Shown: positions 46,961 through 57,947 of the stretch, piece after piece
Layout: every line of letters begins with the position of its first letter
Numbering within the stretch: the first letter of the stretch is position 1
Assembly: GCF_905220565.1 (NCBI RefSeq)
Contig: NC_059419.1
Span: forward strand, 5,208,001 to 5,272,000
DNA from: Melitaea cinxia
Taxonomy: Eukaryota; Arthropoda; Insecta; Lepidoptera; Nymphalidae
DNA length: 64,000 bases
Reading direction: 5' to 3'
Notes under the pieces: generated by a model
Told to the model about the DNA's origin: nothing
Seen by the model: the letters and a program-made list of their open reading frames with translations, nothing else
Database searches by the model: none
Translations under genes and position numbers: made by a program

Positions 46961-47714
46961 TTCACAATTTGAATGATAATTTATAATATACCTACTCGTA
47001 ACAAAGTTTATAAATATATTGTGTAAACATAATATTGTGTAAACAATTTGAAAGGCGTACAATGTTCATTCTTATTACAGTGAATACAGCTTGCAATTAT
47101 AAATGTTTCTTGTAAAAACTTTCTGTTTATTAAGGAATGGGATCATGGTATGATATAATTATTCATTAATCACTGAATGAATCAAGCGGGGATTTAATAT
47201 TCAAATATGATATTAAAAGTATGTACTTGTATCAACTTTGTTTCCATAAGTGTTTCTTGGTTGGCAGCTTTTCCTTCTCCCGCTAAAATATGTCCTATTT
47301 CAATAGTTTATTGGTTTGAACAAAAAAAATCTTGGTTTTATAGTAAGTATAAACAACAAGATAATGCTAGCTTCGCTTCGCTACACCTTTTTCTTATGTG
47401 TCCATTATTTATTAATGGTCCATAGTTTCATAAAATATAGTTCCCGTAGAAACATTGAGTTTATAAATAGTGTAAATATGTAAATATTCGTTAGTAAAAA
47501 TACAACAAAATGTCAAATCTGTCAGACATCATACCAGCTTGTTACATATTAATGATTTCAATATATTTTTGTTTACAGGTAAGAACCGATGAATTATTTG
47601 AATACTACTAATATAATATAGTGGTAAGTTTTTTTTTTAATATATTTATATAGCGTTTTTTCTATTTCATATAGAAGAAGAAGAAGATTAATATAATTAC
47701 ATTATTATAATTTA
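46961..47714. other. AT-rich sequence, no gene seen
   Basis: A frame at 47207-47425 (+) has no recognisable motif. A short AGAAGAAGAAGAAG run lies near 47671. Confidence 0.4.
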
Positions 47715-48258
47715 CATGATACTTAGACACAGATAAACGATTTTAAATATTTTTTTCTGTGTGTGTCCGTTTTTCCGTTTGTCCGGGGTAATGTCCGAAG
47801 CGGCTAAACCGACTTTCGCCGAGATGGGAGGAGGTTTTGAAGCAACATATAGGCTTCTTTTTATCCCGGAATTCACACAGAATCGGGATTTACGCAGGAT
47901 TAACCACCCAGATAGATATGAAAAAACCAAATATTTTTCTATTAAATAAATACGACAATTTTTACAAGCACATACAACTAAAATCCCAAAAGGTTTCAAT
48001 TATAAGAAAAATACAGGATAAAATGTATTAATAGTAATTAAACAAATAAAATTAAAATACTACATTCTGCATACCAAAAAAAAAACCTTAATCTGTCAAA
48101 TCTTTATGGCGATATTTTTATTTACATGATTAATTAAAAATATTTTTAAAATTTTTACCTATATGTCTGTCTCTGGCGCGGTTTAAATAAGATAAAGGGG
48201 ATTAAAAAAATAATGAGTATTCAGAGAATCTCACACGCGAACGAAGTCGCGGTACAGT
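47715..48258 (+). mobile_element. Degraded Helitron-like element
   Basis: The 3' side has CGCGAACGAAGTCGCGGTACAG, a short palindromic hairpin typical of Helitron-like repeats, with the terminal CTAG decayed. The 5' part contains GTGTGTCCGTTTTTCCGTTT and GGTAATGTCCGAAGCGGC, a common pattern of such repeats. The start is uncertain, and overlapping small frames on both strands are not coding. Confidence 0.4.
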
Positions 48259-48951
48259 AAATAAATAAATAAAACCTTCACAAGCTACTAATTATTTTCA
48301 TAACGCCTTAGTGACAATTTAAATTGGAAGCAGTTAATTTATACAATAAAGAAAAAAGTAAAAGAGCTTATTTGCTTGATTGTTCTAAACTCAAAAAGAT
48401 AGGTTGATGTAAAGATAGAATTCTTTTTTACAATTTCATTTAGTGCATAAATAAAAAATATACAGTTATTTATTGCAATACACTTGAATAGAAGTCAATT
48501 TATATTAACATTCGTTATCGTCAGATTTAAATTTTACTAGAAGCAAATGGACCTTTTTATTTCTTACTCTTTCACATGGTTTCAATAACTTTAGCTTTTG
48601 AGCATATTAAGCCTTAGGCCGTTGAATGTTAAACGTAAAAAAAAAACATCTTAACAGACAAATTGATGCTCGTTTTTTATTTACGTATTTTATAAAATAT
48701 AAAATCAGATAGACTTAAAACTTAAGAGCGAAAGTAAAGTTGAAAGTAGGAAAATAGTACAAAAAACTACGAGTTACGGAAGTAGCTGGAAATGGTGTTT
48801 TATAAAGATGAATTCCAGGAAACTTTTTTACGTATATTTAAATATGTTTTGCAATTTATACAGTAAAGAATAGTGATCCAATTTAAATTTAATAAAACAC
48901 TAATTTTATGAACAAATTATATTAAATTTAGTCACGAGAAAATTTCGCGCC
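48259..48951. other. AT-rich sequence, no gene seen
   Basis: No recognised element or gene. Confidence 0.4.
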
Positions 48952-49081
48952 TAAACCTAATTCAATATCAACCCGCATTGGAGCAGCGTGGTGGATTAAG
49001 CTCTGATTCTTTTCCTACATAGGGAAAGAGGTCTATGTCCAGCAGTGGGATATTACAGGCTGAAGCGTAAACCTAATTCAA
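48952..49081 (+). mobile_element. SINE tail-2 fragment with target-site duplication
   Basis: The 102-bp body (48966-49067) holds only the last part of tail 2 (AACCCGCATTGGAGCAGCG to GGGATATTACAGGCTGAAGC). It is flanked by TAAACCTAATTCAA at 48952-48965 and 49068-49081. A bare 3' end with a perfect duplication shows that 5'-truncated tails insert by themselves. Confidence 0.8.
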
Positions 49082-49889
49082 GCTCGTGTCCTTTTGGCTA
49101 ACATTTACATCATATCCTTCATCGCCTATCATCGCATATTAATAATTATAAAACACAAAAAAATCTTACTATTGTAACGCCCAGAAATTCATATGAAAAA
49201 TTAAATTTGTTTACTCAAAATACATCGCTCATATTTTCTTCAAAGAGATAAAATCTTTTACCTTAAGCCCCAACGAAGCTCTAACGTCCAAGCAAGGTCA
49301 TCTGTTATGTTCGCTTCGCAACACCCTTTTAATTGTAAAACATGACATTTTAAGCCTTTCGCGTTGAATATAAAAACACATTTATATTTATTTTCATATC
49401 TGTATTTTTTATCAAAGCAAAATTCCGATCTTTTTTGCTTTTTTTTAATGTGTGCTAGTTTAAAAAATGTTCCGTTGTCAACGGAATTTTTTTTTTTTGC
49501 TTACGGAAACAAACATAATAGCTTTTCTACTTATTATTTATTTTATAAATTTTCTATTGAACATATAAGTCACAAACACGATTCTTTTACTAATTTTGTT
49601 TTAAAAAAAACAAAATAAAAATATGATATTATTATCAATATATTTTTTTTAATATTTTAAGGTGAATTTATAATATAGTTGAGCTCACTATAGAAACAAC
49701 CTATACACATATTGATATTGTGGTAGGCATAGTAAATATTTATGTAATATACTTATAATAGTACTAGCATGAATGATACAATCATCAAAAAAAATCCTGT
49801 TTTCGATTATAATATATATAAATAAATTAATATTTTGCAATATAAATAAATATTTACAAATACCGAATATAAATATTATAATATATACG
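49082..49889. other. AT-rich sequence, no gene seen
   Basis: No gene was recognised. ATGTTCGCTTCGCAAC at 49306-49321 resembles a decayed Helitron-like end. Confidence 0.4.
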
Positions 49890-49950
49890 ATTCACAATCA
49901 ACGGTCCTCGGTATGATTTTGTACTGTGTCGGTGGTCCAGAAACGCACAA
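49890..49950 (-). mobile_element. SINE-A tail-1 scrap
   Basis: Plus-strand TTCACAATCAACGGTCCTCG and GTGGTCCAGAAACGCACAAT correspond to reversed tail 1 in strongly diverged form. Confidence 0.45.
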
Positions 49951-50469
49951 TAAAACAATAAAGTAAACAAATAATACTAATATTACACTATGTTCCACTG
50001 AATTATACACAAAACAATAGTGGTGCAATTTTTGTTTTATGCTACTTTAATAATACAATAAGTAAATAAATTGCTAAACAATAATTGTACAGTTATTGTC
50101 TCTTATAATACAAATTCAATTGTATTTTAATGGAGATGTCAAATCAAAAATGATATAAAAAAAAATCTAGCATAATAACAGTGAGACTGATCGACCATCA
50201 GCAGACGATTGGAACAGCAGAATCGTTCCCCAGGCGTCGTATACGTTTCCATATTAATGTCGTAACAATCCGAACAAAGCGCTTACATGATTGTAATACA
50301 CGTTTATAGAACATTTTCAAACAATTTGTGTACTAGGGTGTACAAGGAAATGACTACTCATGTTATATCCCTATAATTTTAGTTTCGTTTACAAACAGTT
50401 GTTTTTTGCCAAGAAAGACTGTAACAAAAAGTTCTTCCATATTTTCTTTTTCTAGGAAGTTCTCATAAA

Positions 50470-50767
50470 TCTATACTAATATTGTAAAGCTGAAGAGTTT
50501 GACTGTTTGTTTGTTTATTTGAACGCGCTAATCTCAGAAACTACTGGTCCGATTTGAAAAATTCTTTAGTTTTTAGATACTTCATTTATCAAGGAAGGCC
50601 ATATAGAAGGTATATATATATAGGCTATATATCATTAGGCTAAAACTAATAGGAGCGGAGCACTAATGAAGAATGTTTCAAATTCGGGGTTTTCTTTCCT
50701 TTTGAGAGCTTCCCCAGTTAGCCCAAAGAAACTGTTCCACGCGGACGAAATTGCGGGCCGAAACTAG
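50470..50767 (+). mobile_element. Helitron-like element, complete ends
   Basis: The 298 bp run from TCTATACTAATATTGTAAAG to CCGAAACTAG, with A before and T after. It contains GGTCCGATTTGAAAAATTCT, AATAGGAGCGGAGCAC and a 3' segment CGCGGACGAAATTGCGG that is nearly self-complementary. It is non-coding. The longer decayed relative at 30347-30954 lies in reverse. Confidence 0.75.
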
Positions 50768-51129
50768 TAACTTCATAAAAGATTAAACTAGGAAAATACT
50801 TCAAGAACCCAATATGCTTGTTAACTTTTAGTGCTCTCGTAAAACTGAATTACGATCATAAATATATCAATCATATAAAACTGATGATCTGCAACAAAGA
50901 AATTTGAACACGCACTTATTTTGAAGAATCTCCTATACTGGTATAACAGTCATGATTAAATATTTGATCTACGAAATTGAAAAATCGAACGAAAATTTTG
51001 CCTACGCTGACGCAAAATAACAAGCAAAATGACAAAGGCTTCATTTTATATAAAATGTACAGGCTGAAAAATAAAATAAAAGAAAAGAAAAATAAAAGTA
51101 ATTTTTAAATAAAATGGAACATGTAATAA
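50768..51129. other. AT-rich sequence, no gene seen
   Basis: No recognised element or gene. Confidence 0.4.
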
Positions 51130-51735
51130 TTATGTTTGCTCGCAAACGAAAAAAAAAACCGACTTCAATTACATCGACAAGTAATACAACGTAGATCGAC
51201 GAAAAAGTAGTCAAGCAACTACGCGTTATCAAAGATTACTCAAAAAGTAGTTATCAGATCTCGATAAAATTTAAATGTAACCACATGATAAACATCAGCT
51301 TTCGATTAAATTAAAAATTATCAAAATCGGTACACCCAGTAAAAAGTTATTACGGATTTTCGAGAGCTTCCCTCGATTTCTCTGGGATCCTATCATCAGG
51401 TCCTGGTTTCCTTATCACGGTACCAAACTAGGGATATCTCCTTTCCAACAAAAAAAGAATTATCAAAATCGGTACATCCAGTAGAAAGTTATGCGGTATA
51501 ATACAACGTAGGTCGACGAAAAAAGCGTCAAGTAAAAACGCATTATTAAATATAACTCGAAAAGTAGTTGTTAGATCTCAAATAAATTTAAATGAGACCA
51601 ACTGGCACACACCACCTTTCGATTAAAACAAAATGTGTCGAAATCGGTCTACCCGGTCAAAATTTCTGATGTAACATACATAAAAAAAATACACTCGAAT
51701 TGAGAACCTCCTCCTTTTTTGGAAGTCGGTTAAAA
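51130..51735 (-). mobile_element. Repeat D, full-length copy
   Basis: Runs in plus order from GTTTGCTCGCAAACG and CCGACTTCAATTACATCGAC to CCTTTTTTGGAAGTCGGTTA. It is collinear with 23636-24242 and differs mainly by scattered substitutions. Confidence 0.8.
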
Positions 51736-52029
51736 ATCTCGACATTCATTGTAATTATTGCTTAAAGATAATGTCGCCCAACTTCAGCACAAAGTTTTCG
51801 AATATCTGGCACATTGATTGGGTACTAATTTTGGTGATATGTAGTTAGTATTTAAAATTAATCAATAATTATTAATTTTATCATTACAATTTATATCATG
51901 TACATTCTATTTATAAATTATCATGTTGCATATTCTAACTATATACGTAAAATTAGCGTAACTTAAATAAACAGACCTATAATTATTACAACAATTATTT
52001 TTAAAGAAAACTGAGGTAAGGCAATCAAT

Positions 52030-52278
52030 AGCAATAAATTTTCTACTCAAAATATGCAGCCCGACTGGGGTCCTCGACCTTACAAAAGATCACAGCTAAA
52101 TAATACTGTTTTAAGCAGTGTTCTGTTCCTGTTGGTGAGTAAGGTGACCAGAGCTTCGGGGGAATTGGGGATAGGATCGGCAACGCGCTTGCGATGCTTC
52201 TGGTGTTGCAGTCGTCTTTAAGCTACGGTAATCGCTTATCATCAGTTGAGCCGGACGCTTGTTTGCTGACCTAGTTAT
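52030..52278 (-). mobile_element. Repeat C copy
   Basis: Plus-strand CAGCCCGACTGGGGTCCTCG, GGCAACGCGCTTGCGATGCT and GCTTGTTTGCTGACCTAG mark a minus-strand C copy with a small deletion. Confidence 0.65.
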
Positions 52279-53106
52279 TAAAAAAAAAGAAAATCGCTGT
52301 AACATAGCTATGATGTCAAAACAAAACAAAATCGTGTTCATGACACAAAAATGTTGTTTACGAAAAATTGTTTACTTAATACTTAACATAATAGTTTTTT
52401 TTTTTTTAACAACTAAAAAACTAACTTAAACATTATCATGTTAAGCAAAAAGCGGATTAAATACCCAGAGACATTCTCTCTCAGTGAAACACCGGAGCTT
52501 AAAAAAACGGTTAATAGGAATAAAACATTAAGAAAATTAAAAGATTAACGATAAATAATGTATAATGTTGAGTCCTCCCGTGACCATGGTTGCTGTAAAG
52601 TATCCGAAACGTCGGGCATATAAAAAACTTAATAAACCGCGATAAAATCCGAAAAGTTGTTTCATTAAAGCATTTCTGGTGGTTACATGCTTAAAATCAT
52701 TAAAAAACATAATTATTCTATATTTAAACTTGTATCGTTAAACAAGATTCCACAGTCACTAAAGAAAATACGAAGAAAAAGTACATTTCATTTCAAGAAA
52801 CATTTTCAGTAGCTTACCATAATGTTACCGATAACCGTTAAGCAGGTGGAATAGTAGAACATGATACTTGAAGCCAAATCTACATAGAAAATCTTGTTCT
52901 AGGATCACTTTGTAATCTACAATATGTCTTACCTCATAAGGAAATCGACGTTTATGAACAGACAAAGATATTATTATATGTGTGTATTTTATACAAAATT
53001 ATTTCCTCAATGTAACTAATATTTTCTGATTATATTATCTAGACTTATTACGTATCATTCTAGAGCTTGACAGAGATGGGATACGTTACTTTAAAAATGT
53101 CCAAAT
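52279..53106. other. AT-rich sequence, no gene seen
   Basis: GACCATGGTTGCTGTAAAGTATCCGAAACGTCGGGCAT (about 52580-52620) resembles a dispersed insect repeat, but it has no partner in this window. No gene was recognised. Confidence 0.35.
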
Positions 53107-53169
53107 GTTATAATTATATATATATATATATATACTCCTCCCGGCCGATTACGGCCACGGCGACTGCAT

Positions 53170-56100
53170 TCAACTCCGTTTTTGTCTTTGGTGTGCTCGC
53201 GCGTGGCTTATGTAGCCAATTTTGTGTGTAAAAGTCCTCGCACACAGCGGGCACGCTAGCACACCGTTAACATAGTTATAGCTAAAGGTCGCTGGTGGTC
53301 GAACCTTTAGTTCATCTCGCTTGGCGTCCAGCTCATAGAGCCGCCTATCCTCAAAGTTCTGGACGCTAGCTTTAACTAGCGCCCTCCACTCTGGCCGTCC
53401 GGCTGCCTGCTGCTCCCATTGCAGCGGGTCGATGCTGCAATTTTTCATGTGTCGCTTGAGCACATCTTTGTACCTGAGGAGTTGACCGCCATGCTTACGC
53501 TTGCCTTCCTCAAGTTCCGAGTAGAAGATGCGCTTAGCGACTCTTTGCTCCGCCATGCGCGACACGTGTCCGCACCACCGAAGCTGACGCCGCATAAGAT
53601 AAGCCTCAATGCCATCCACATTGGCTCTTCGCAGCACTTCAGTGTTCCGTACACGATCAGACCATCGAATATTGAGTATTTTACGAAGACAATTGAGGTG
53701 GAATCGGTCGAGCGTTTGTATATGACGGCGGTACACGGTCCATGTTTCGGCAGCGTAAAGGATATTGGGCAGCACAACAGCCATGTAGACGGAGATCTTA
53801 GTCGCCAGCCTCAGATCATGGGAGCTGAAGACTTTCGCATCCAACTTGCCGAACGATGCAGCAGCAGCGCCGATTCTGCTGTTGATTTCCGCATCTAGGT
53901 CACATTTAGATGAAATTGTGCTCCCCAGATAACGGAACTTGTCGACCTGCTTCAGCTCCTCCCCACCGAGTTTTATAACCAGTGTCTCGTGACCTTGTAT
54001 ATCTAAAGACATTACTTCCGTCTTTTTGACACTGATTTTTAAGCCGAATTTTCGGCACGACTCGTCGAAAACGGACATCAGCAGCTGCAGGCCGTCTGGG
54101 GACTCTGCAACAAAGCATAGGTCATCGGCGTACATCATTTCGGTGATCAGAGCATGCGACACTTTGGTGCGGGCCTTCAGTCGAGTCAGATTAAATATAC
54201 CGCCGTCCGTACGGAAACGGATGCGGACCCCTTCAGAGGTTAATTGTATGACCTCCTGTACTACAGCTGCAAAGTACAGCGCAAACAGTGTGGGTGCTAA
54301 GACGCATCCCTGTTTCACCCCACAGGTAACTGTGAAAAAATCGGACTGGTCATCGTTGACAGCGACACAGCACTCCATGTCGTCATGTAGAAGTCTCAGG
54401 AGCCTCACAAACTTCTCTGTACACCCGATCTTCGCAAGTACAATCCAGAGGGCTTCTCGAGGCACACTGTCAAAGGCCTTCTCAAGGTCAACGAAGCAGA
54501 GGTATAAATTACGACCTTGCTCTCTGCTCTTCTCCTGCAGTTGACGTACAGAGAAAATGGCTTCACACGTACCTCGTTCAGGTCGGAAGCCAAACTGGGT
54601 CTCGGGCAAAAGTTGTTCAGAAAGCTTCATAAGACGGTTAAGTAGTACACGGGCAAAAACCTTTCCGGGAACCGACAGAAGTGAAACACCACGGTACGAA
54701 TCGCAATCGGACCTGTCACCCTTGTTCTTATATATGGCCCTTATGCGTGATACTTTAAAAGTAGATGGGACCTGTTCTTCTTTCCACATACGATCAAAGT
54801 GTTCCCAGATAGCCAATTGCAGCTCATCACCACCGTGCTTAAGCAGTTCTCCTGGTATAAAGTCAATGCCCACCGCACGCCTATTTTGCTGTTGATTAAT
54901 GGCAAGAGCAATCTCCTCACACGATAATGGCTTATCCAGCTCAGTAAATATTGGGAGTTGAGGTAACGAACGAATGTGTTCTAAGTCAGCAGCCCTGTCT
55001 ACATTCAGCAGAGTGCTGAAGTGTGCCGCCCAACGTTCGAGTATTTCCCCTTTGCTTTTGAGAAGACCTTTGCCACTAGCAGGCTTAATAGGTACTTTTG
55101 CAAAAGGGGTCTTACCTATTAGCTTTCGAACCTCACCATAAAACTCTCCAACCTGGTTAGTGTCAGCGAGCCACTGAATGTGATAAGCCTTCTCCCGCCA
55201 CCATTTATCCTTTGTTTCCCGAGATAGTCGCCTAAGCTCCAGGTCACTTTGTCTGATCTCCTTAGTGCTCGCACATCGGTTTGCTCCACGGTGTTGTCGG
55301 AGAAGACGTCGGTGTTTGCCGATCGCCGCCATCAGGACTCCGTCATTCTCATCAAACCAGTCCTCGGACTTTCGGACTTTTTGACCTAAAGTAGATGTAG
55401 CGGTATCTAGAATATGAGAAGACAGAGCATTCCAGTCATAATCAACTCGGCGAACATCTTTGCTGAGAGATGGTAATCCAGCGGCCAAAGTGCGAGCATA
55501 CTTCTCCCTCGTCACAGGATCCTTCAGCCCGTCCACGTTAAAACTCGCATAAGGCTTAGGTTTTCCAGATCGACGAGGATGCTGGAGTCGGAGACGCAGC
55601 TTAGTAACAACAAGCCTATGATCAGTCCAGCAGTGGGCACCACGCATTGCGCGGGTGACTTGGATCTGGGAAACATCTCGCTGCCGCACGATAGCGTAAT
55701 CAATTAGATGCCAGTGTTTAGACCTTGGGTGCATCCAGGTGTTCTTATATTTAGCGGGAAGCCTGAACATTGTACTAGTGATGGCAAGTTGGAATTGTGC
55801 GCAAAGACTCAGTAATAGCTGTCCGTTGCTGTTCATGCACCCGACCCCATGCCTACCCAAAACCTTGGGCCATGCATCGTAGTCCCGTCCGACTCTGGCA
55901 TTAAAGTCGCCCAACAGAAGAATCTGCTCTCTAGGCCTTACGCTTTTGATGCATTTTGCAAGTTCCTCATAAAACTTATCTTTAATATCATCAGACTTGT
56001 CTAAGGTAGGTGCATAGACGCTGATGACATTCAGATATTTGTTATTTCCAAGATGTAGACGCAGTGTGGTAACGCGATCCGAGATGTGAATAGGACATTC

Positions 56101-56367
56101 TTCGAGTTGCTTGACAAGCCTGTTTTTGATCGCAAATCCAACGCCTGACCGTCTCGGTTCTGAGGCAGCGAGTCCTTTCCAGAAGAAAGTGTACCCGCCA
56201 CCGTGTTCCACCAGTTCCCCTTCTTCCGCTAAATGTGTCTCGCTGAGGGCTGCCACATCTACATCGTAGCGAAGAAGTTCTCGGGCAACAATTGCAGTTT
56301 TCCGTTCTGGGCAGATATTTATATCGCGATCAAGGAGTGTACGCACGTTCCACGCGCCGAAAGTCAT
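53170..56367 (-). CDS. LINE polyprotein: AP-like endonuclease, reverse transcriptase, C-terminal C2H2 finger
   Basis: This 1065-residue protein would nick chromosomal DNA and copy its own RNA at the nick (target-primed reverse transcription). The endonuclease (about 1-255) shows WNVRTL, the metal-binding Glu in LSETH (E43), SVYAPT, LLGDFNA (153-157) and the catalytic WTDH (247-250). The reverse transcriptase (about 480-790) shows CFVDLEKAFDSV (D627), GVKQGC (683-688) and the active site MYADD (746-749). A conserved C-terminal region (about 860-1000, including LRWCGHVSRM) leads to a zinc finger C1039-x2-C1042-x12-H1055-x3-H1059. The ATG at 56367 opens directly into the endonuclease, so the frame looks complete. 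All catalytic residues checked are intact. It resembles proteins often labelled craniofacial development protein 2-like, which derive from such elements. I do not assign a clade. Confidence 0.92.
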   Translation of the reverse strand: MTFGAWNVRTLLDRDINICPERKTAIVARELLRYDVDVAALSETHLAEEGELVEHGGGYTFFWKGLAASEPRRSGVGFAIKNRLVKQLEECPIHISDRVTTLRLHLGNNKYLNVISVYAPTLDKSDDIKDKFYEELAKCIKSVRPREQILLLGDFNARVGRDYDAWPKVLGRHGVGCMNSNGQLLLSLCAQFQLAITSTMFRLPAKYKNTWMHPRSKHWHLIDYAIVRQRDVSQIQVTRAMRGAHCWTDHRLVVTKLRLRLQHPRRSGKPKPYASFNVDGLKDPVTREKYARTLAAGLPSLSKDVRRVDYDWNALSSHILDTATSTLGQKVRKSEDWFDENDGVLMAAIGKHRRLLRQHRGANRCASTKEIRQSDLELRRLSRETKDKWWREKAYHIQWLADTNQVGEFYGEVRKLIGKTPFAKVPIKPASGKGLLKSKGEILERWAAHFSTLLNVDRAADLEHIRSLPQLPIFTELDKPLSCEEIALAINQQQNRRAVGIDFIPGELLKHGGDELQLAIWEHFDRMWKEEQVPSTFKVSRIRAIYKNKGDRSDCDSYRGVSLLSVPGKVFARVLLNRLMKLSEQLLPETQFGFRPERGTCEAIFSVRQLQEKSREQGRNLYLCFVDLEKAFDSVPREALWIVLAKIGCTEKFVRLLRLLHDDMECCVAVNDDQSDFFTVTCGVKQGCVLAPTLFALYFAAVVQEVIQLTSEGVRIRFRTDGGIFNLTRLKARTKVSHALITEMMYADDLCFVAESPDGLQLLMSVFDESCRKFGLKISVKKTEVMSLDIQGHETLVIKLGGEELKQVDKFRYLGSTISSKCDLDAEINSRIGAAAASFGKLDAKVFSSHDLRLATKISVYMAVVLPNILYAAETWTVYRRHIQTLDRFHLNCLRKILNIRWSDRVRNTEVLRRANVDGIEAYLMRRQLRWCGHVSRMAEQRVAKRIFYSELEEGKRKHGGQLLRYKDVLKRHMKNCSIDPLQWEQQAAGRPEWRALVKASVQNFEDRRLYELDAKRDELKVRPPATFSYNYVNGVLACPLCARTFTHKIGYISHARAHQRQKRS

Positions 56368-57197
56368 ATTTGCTGTTTTTATATTCTGGTTGCGACGTCG
56401 ACCGCGAATTTATCGATGCGGAGGCAGCCACGGCTGCTGCCGTCCTCAAGTGGTAGGGAGAGCAATTTTTAGGGCACCTTTTCTAGCCCCCTCCCAGGCT
56501 GAGCAGGGAAAGCAGTGCTTCCCTGAATAGGGCTGCTTTGTCACTCCAGGTGCTGCCGAACTTCCTCTGTCTCCCTAAGTCAGAAGCAGAGCGACCACGA
56601 TGTTTTAGAAACACCCCTGGAGCCGCCCATGTGCAGGTCTCAGACAAAGCCCGCTCTGCATCAAACCGGACCTCTCTACCTCGACCCATCGCCATGGGAC
56701 TTTACGAAAATCAGAGTCCTTACTTCCGGAAGCAGTCAAGTGCGCAGGAGATATTTAGGTGCACAAACGTTTGCGCAAACGCAGGTGCACACACTCGTCT
56801 TCCCCCTTCTTTGTCCGGTGGAACGGAGAGACCGATACGACCGGAGAAGGGTTCCGATGATGTGTCTGGCCAATGGTAACTCTACGCCCTCTACCATCGC
56901 CCTAAGCCGTCCACCAGGCTTTGCTATCCCGCCGGGTCCACCTGTCTCGTTGCATATCTGCTGTAAGTTGCCTTCCCCACCGAGATAGTCTTTGTATGTC
57001 GAGCGGGAGGGAGCCGCTGCAAGGAAATCAGGAAGGAACGGTTTGGATCTTTGGAGTGGATAAAGGAAGGGATACTACTGCCTCGGATGAATGCGATTGA
57101 GACAGTAGCAGCTCGGGGAGCCGGGGTCGCGTACCCGTATAACATACCACAACTGCCGGGCAGGCCAATTGGGATGAGTATCCCCTGACTACAAATA
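56368..57197 (-). promoter_or_regulatory. LINE 5' UTR / internal promoter region
   Basis: An 830-bp GC-rich leader of the full-length LINE. A LINE must carry its promoter inside the transcribed region, so this stretch presumably holds it, although I cannot point to the start site beyond the 5' boundary near 57197. It contains a perfect 14-bp palindrome CGTTTGCGCAAACG (56768-56781) between two GGTGCAC-type repeats and a short upstream ORF (56483-56695). Confidence 0.6.
56483..56695 (-). CDS. Small upstream ORF in the LINE leader, unknown
   Basis: A 70-codon frame starting MAMGRGREVRFDAERALSET and ending in a Ser/Leu/Gly-rich stretch before the stop at 56483. It is basic and has no finger, coiled coil or RNA-binding motif that would make it an ORF1 protein. 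It may be a translated leader ORF or simply open by chance in GC-rich DNA. It ends about 115 bp before the main start codon. Confidence 0.25.
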   Translation of the reverse strand: MAMGRGREVRFDAERALSETCTWAAPGVFLKHRGRSASDLGRQRKFGSTWSDKAALFREALLSLLSLGGG

Positions 57198-57210
57198 GTT
57201 ATAATTATAT

Positions 57211-57799
57211 TATTTTAGTTGTTATATTATATATATAACACATGAACGATATTTAAATTACATTCACAATGACACAAGTTTTTTTCTAAATTGTAGTAGA
57301 TAAAATTTTAGAAAGACCGATAAATAAATCCTTACAATTAATAAACGTACTACAAACTTGCTATGATCTTTACGCTCTAGCTAAAGCTTCACATTTTTTT
57401 TAATAATACCTACCATTGGCTGAAAATGGAGTTTATCTACGTATCGTACATATATATAAAACGATACCAGTGTAATTATGTTTCAAATCAATTTGTATTA
57501 AAATTAACAATTTACCTATATCGTAAACATTTAACTTTGAACATTAATTTAAAATTACCATAAGAGAAATACTAAGAAACAAAACTTTATACTATCTTTT
57601 TAATTAGTTCATGATTTTAATAATTAAATTGGTTCCGCAGGATTCGTTCAACCATAACAAGAATTGAAGTACAATGAATTAAAAAGTCGTCAGCTTACAT
57701 CGATGGTTGTAATTTAATTTAATTTTATAATTCTATAAATTATTATTTTATAGTTTTGTATAATAAACATGATTATAATTTGTTTAATAATGTTTTAAT
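57211..57799. other. AT-rich sequence, no gene seen
   Basis: No recognised element or gene. Confidence 0.4.
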
Positions 57800-57947
57800 T
57801 GCTCATCTATCTTTATAGAATCGTAACTATGCATTTAATCATGTCACGATCTTCAACAAAGTGTTGCGAATGAGTCCAAAAAGGTTTCTGCGCTGGTACG
57901 ATTAAAAAAAAATAAAAAACATGCAACGCGCACAGCGTGCAGCTTAT
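57800..57947 (+). mobile_element. Truncated Helitron-like element
   Basis: Shares ATAGAATCGTAACTATGCAT, GATCTTCAACAAAGTGTTGC and the GCAACGCGCACAGCGTGCAGCT end with the element at 33760-33934. The final CTAG and the 5' end are lost. Confidence 0.5.

Larger units (their letters stand above)
53107..57210 (-). mobile_element. Full-length non-LTR retrotransposon with target-site duplication
   Basis: A body of about 4.08 kb (53120-57197) is flanked by GTTATAATTATAT at 53107-53119 and 57198-57210. On the minus strand it has a GC-rich 5' UTR of about 830 bp (56368-57197), one long uninterrupted ORF, a short 3' UTR of about 35 bp and a TA-repeat tail (about 53120-53135). The tail merges with the AT-rich target. 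The sharp rise in GC over the surroundings also marks its limits. An intact ORF, both ends and a perfect duplication together indicate a young, possibly mobile copy. Confidence 0.9.

Noticed and set aside
53419..54895. Plus-strand frames of 112-172 codons
   Set aside because: They are antisense openings within the GC-rich LINE coding region on the minus strand.
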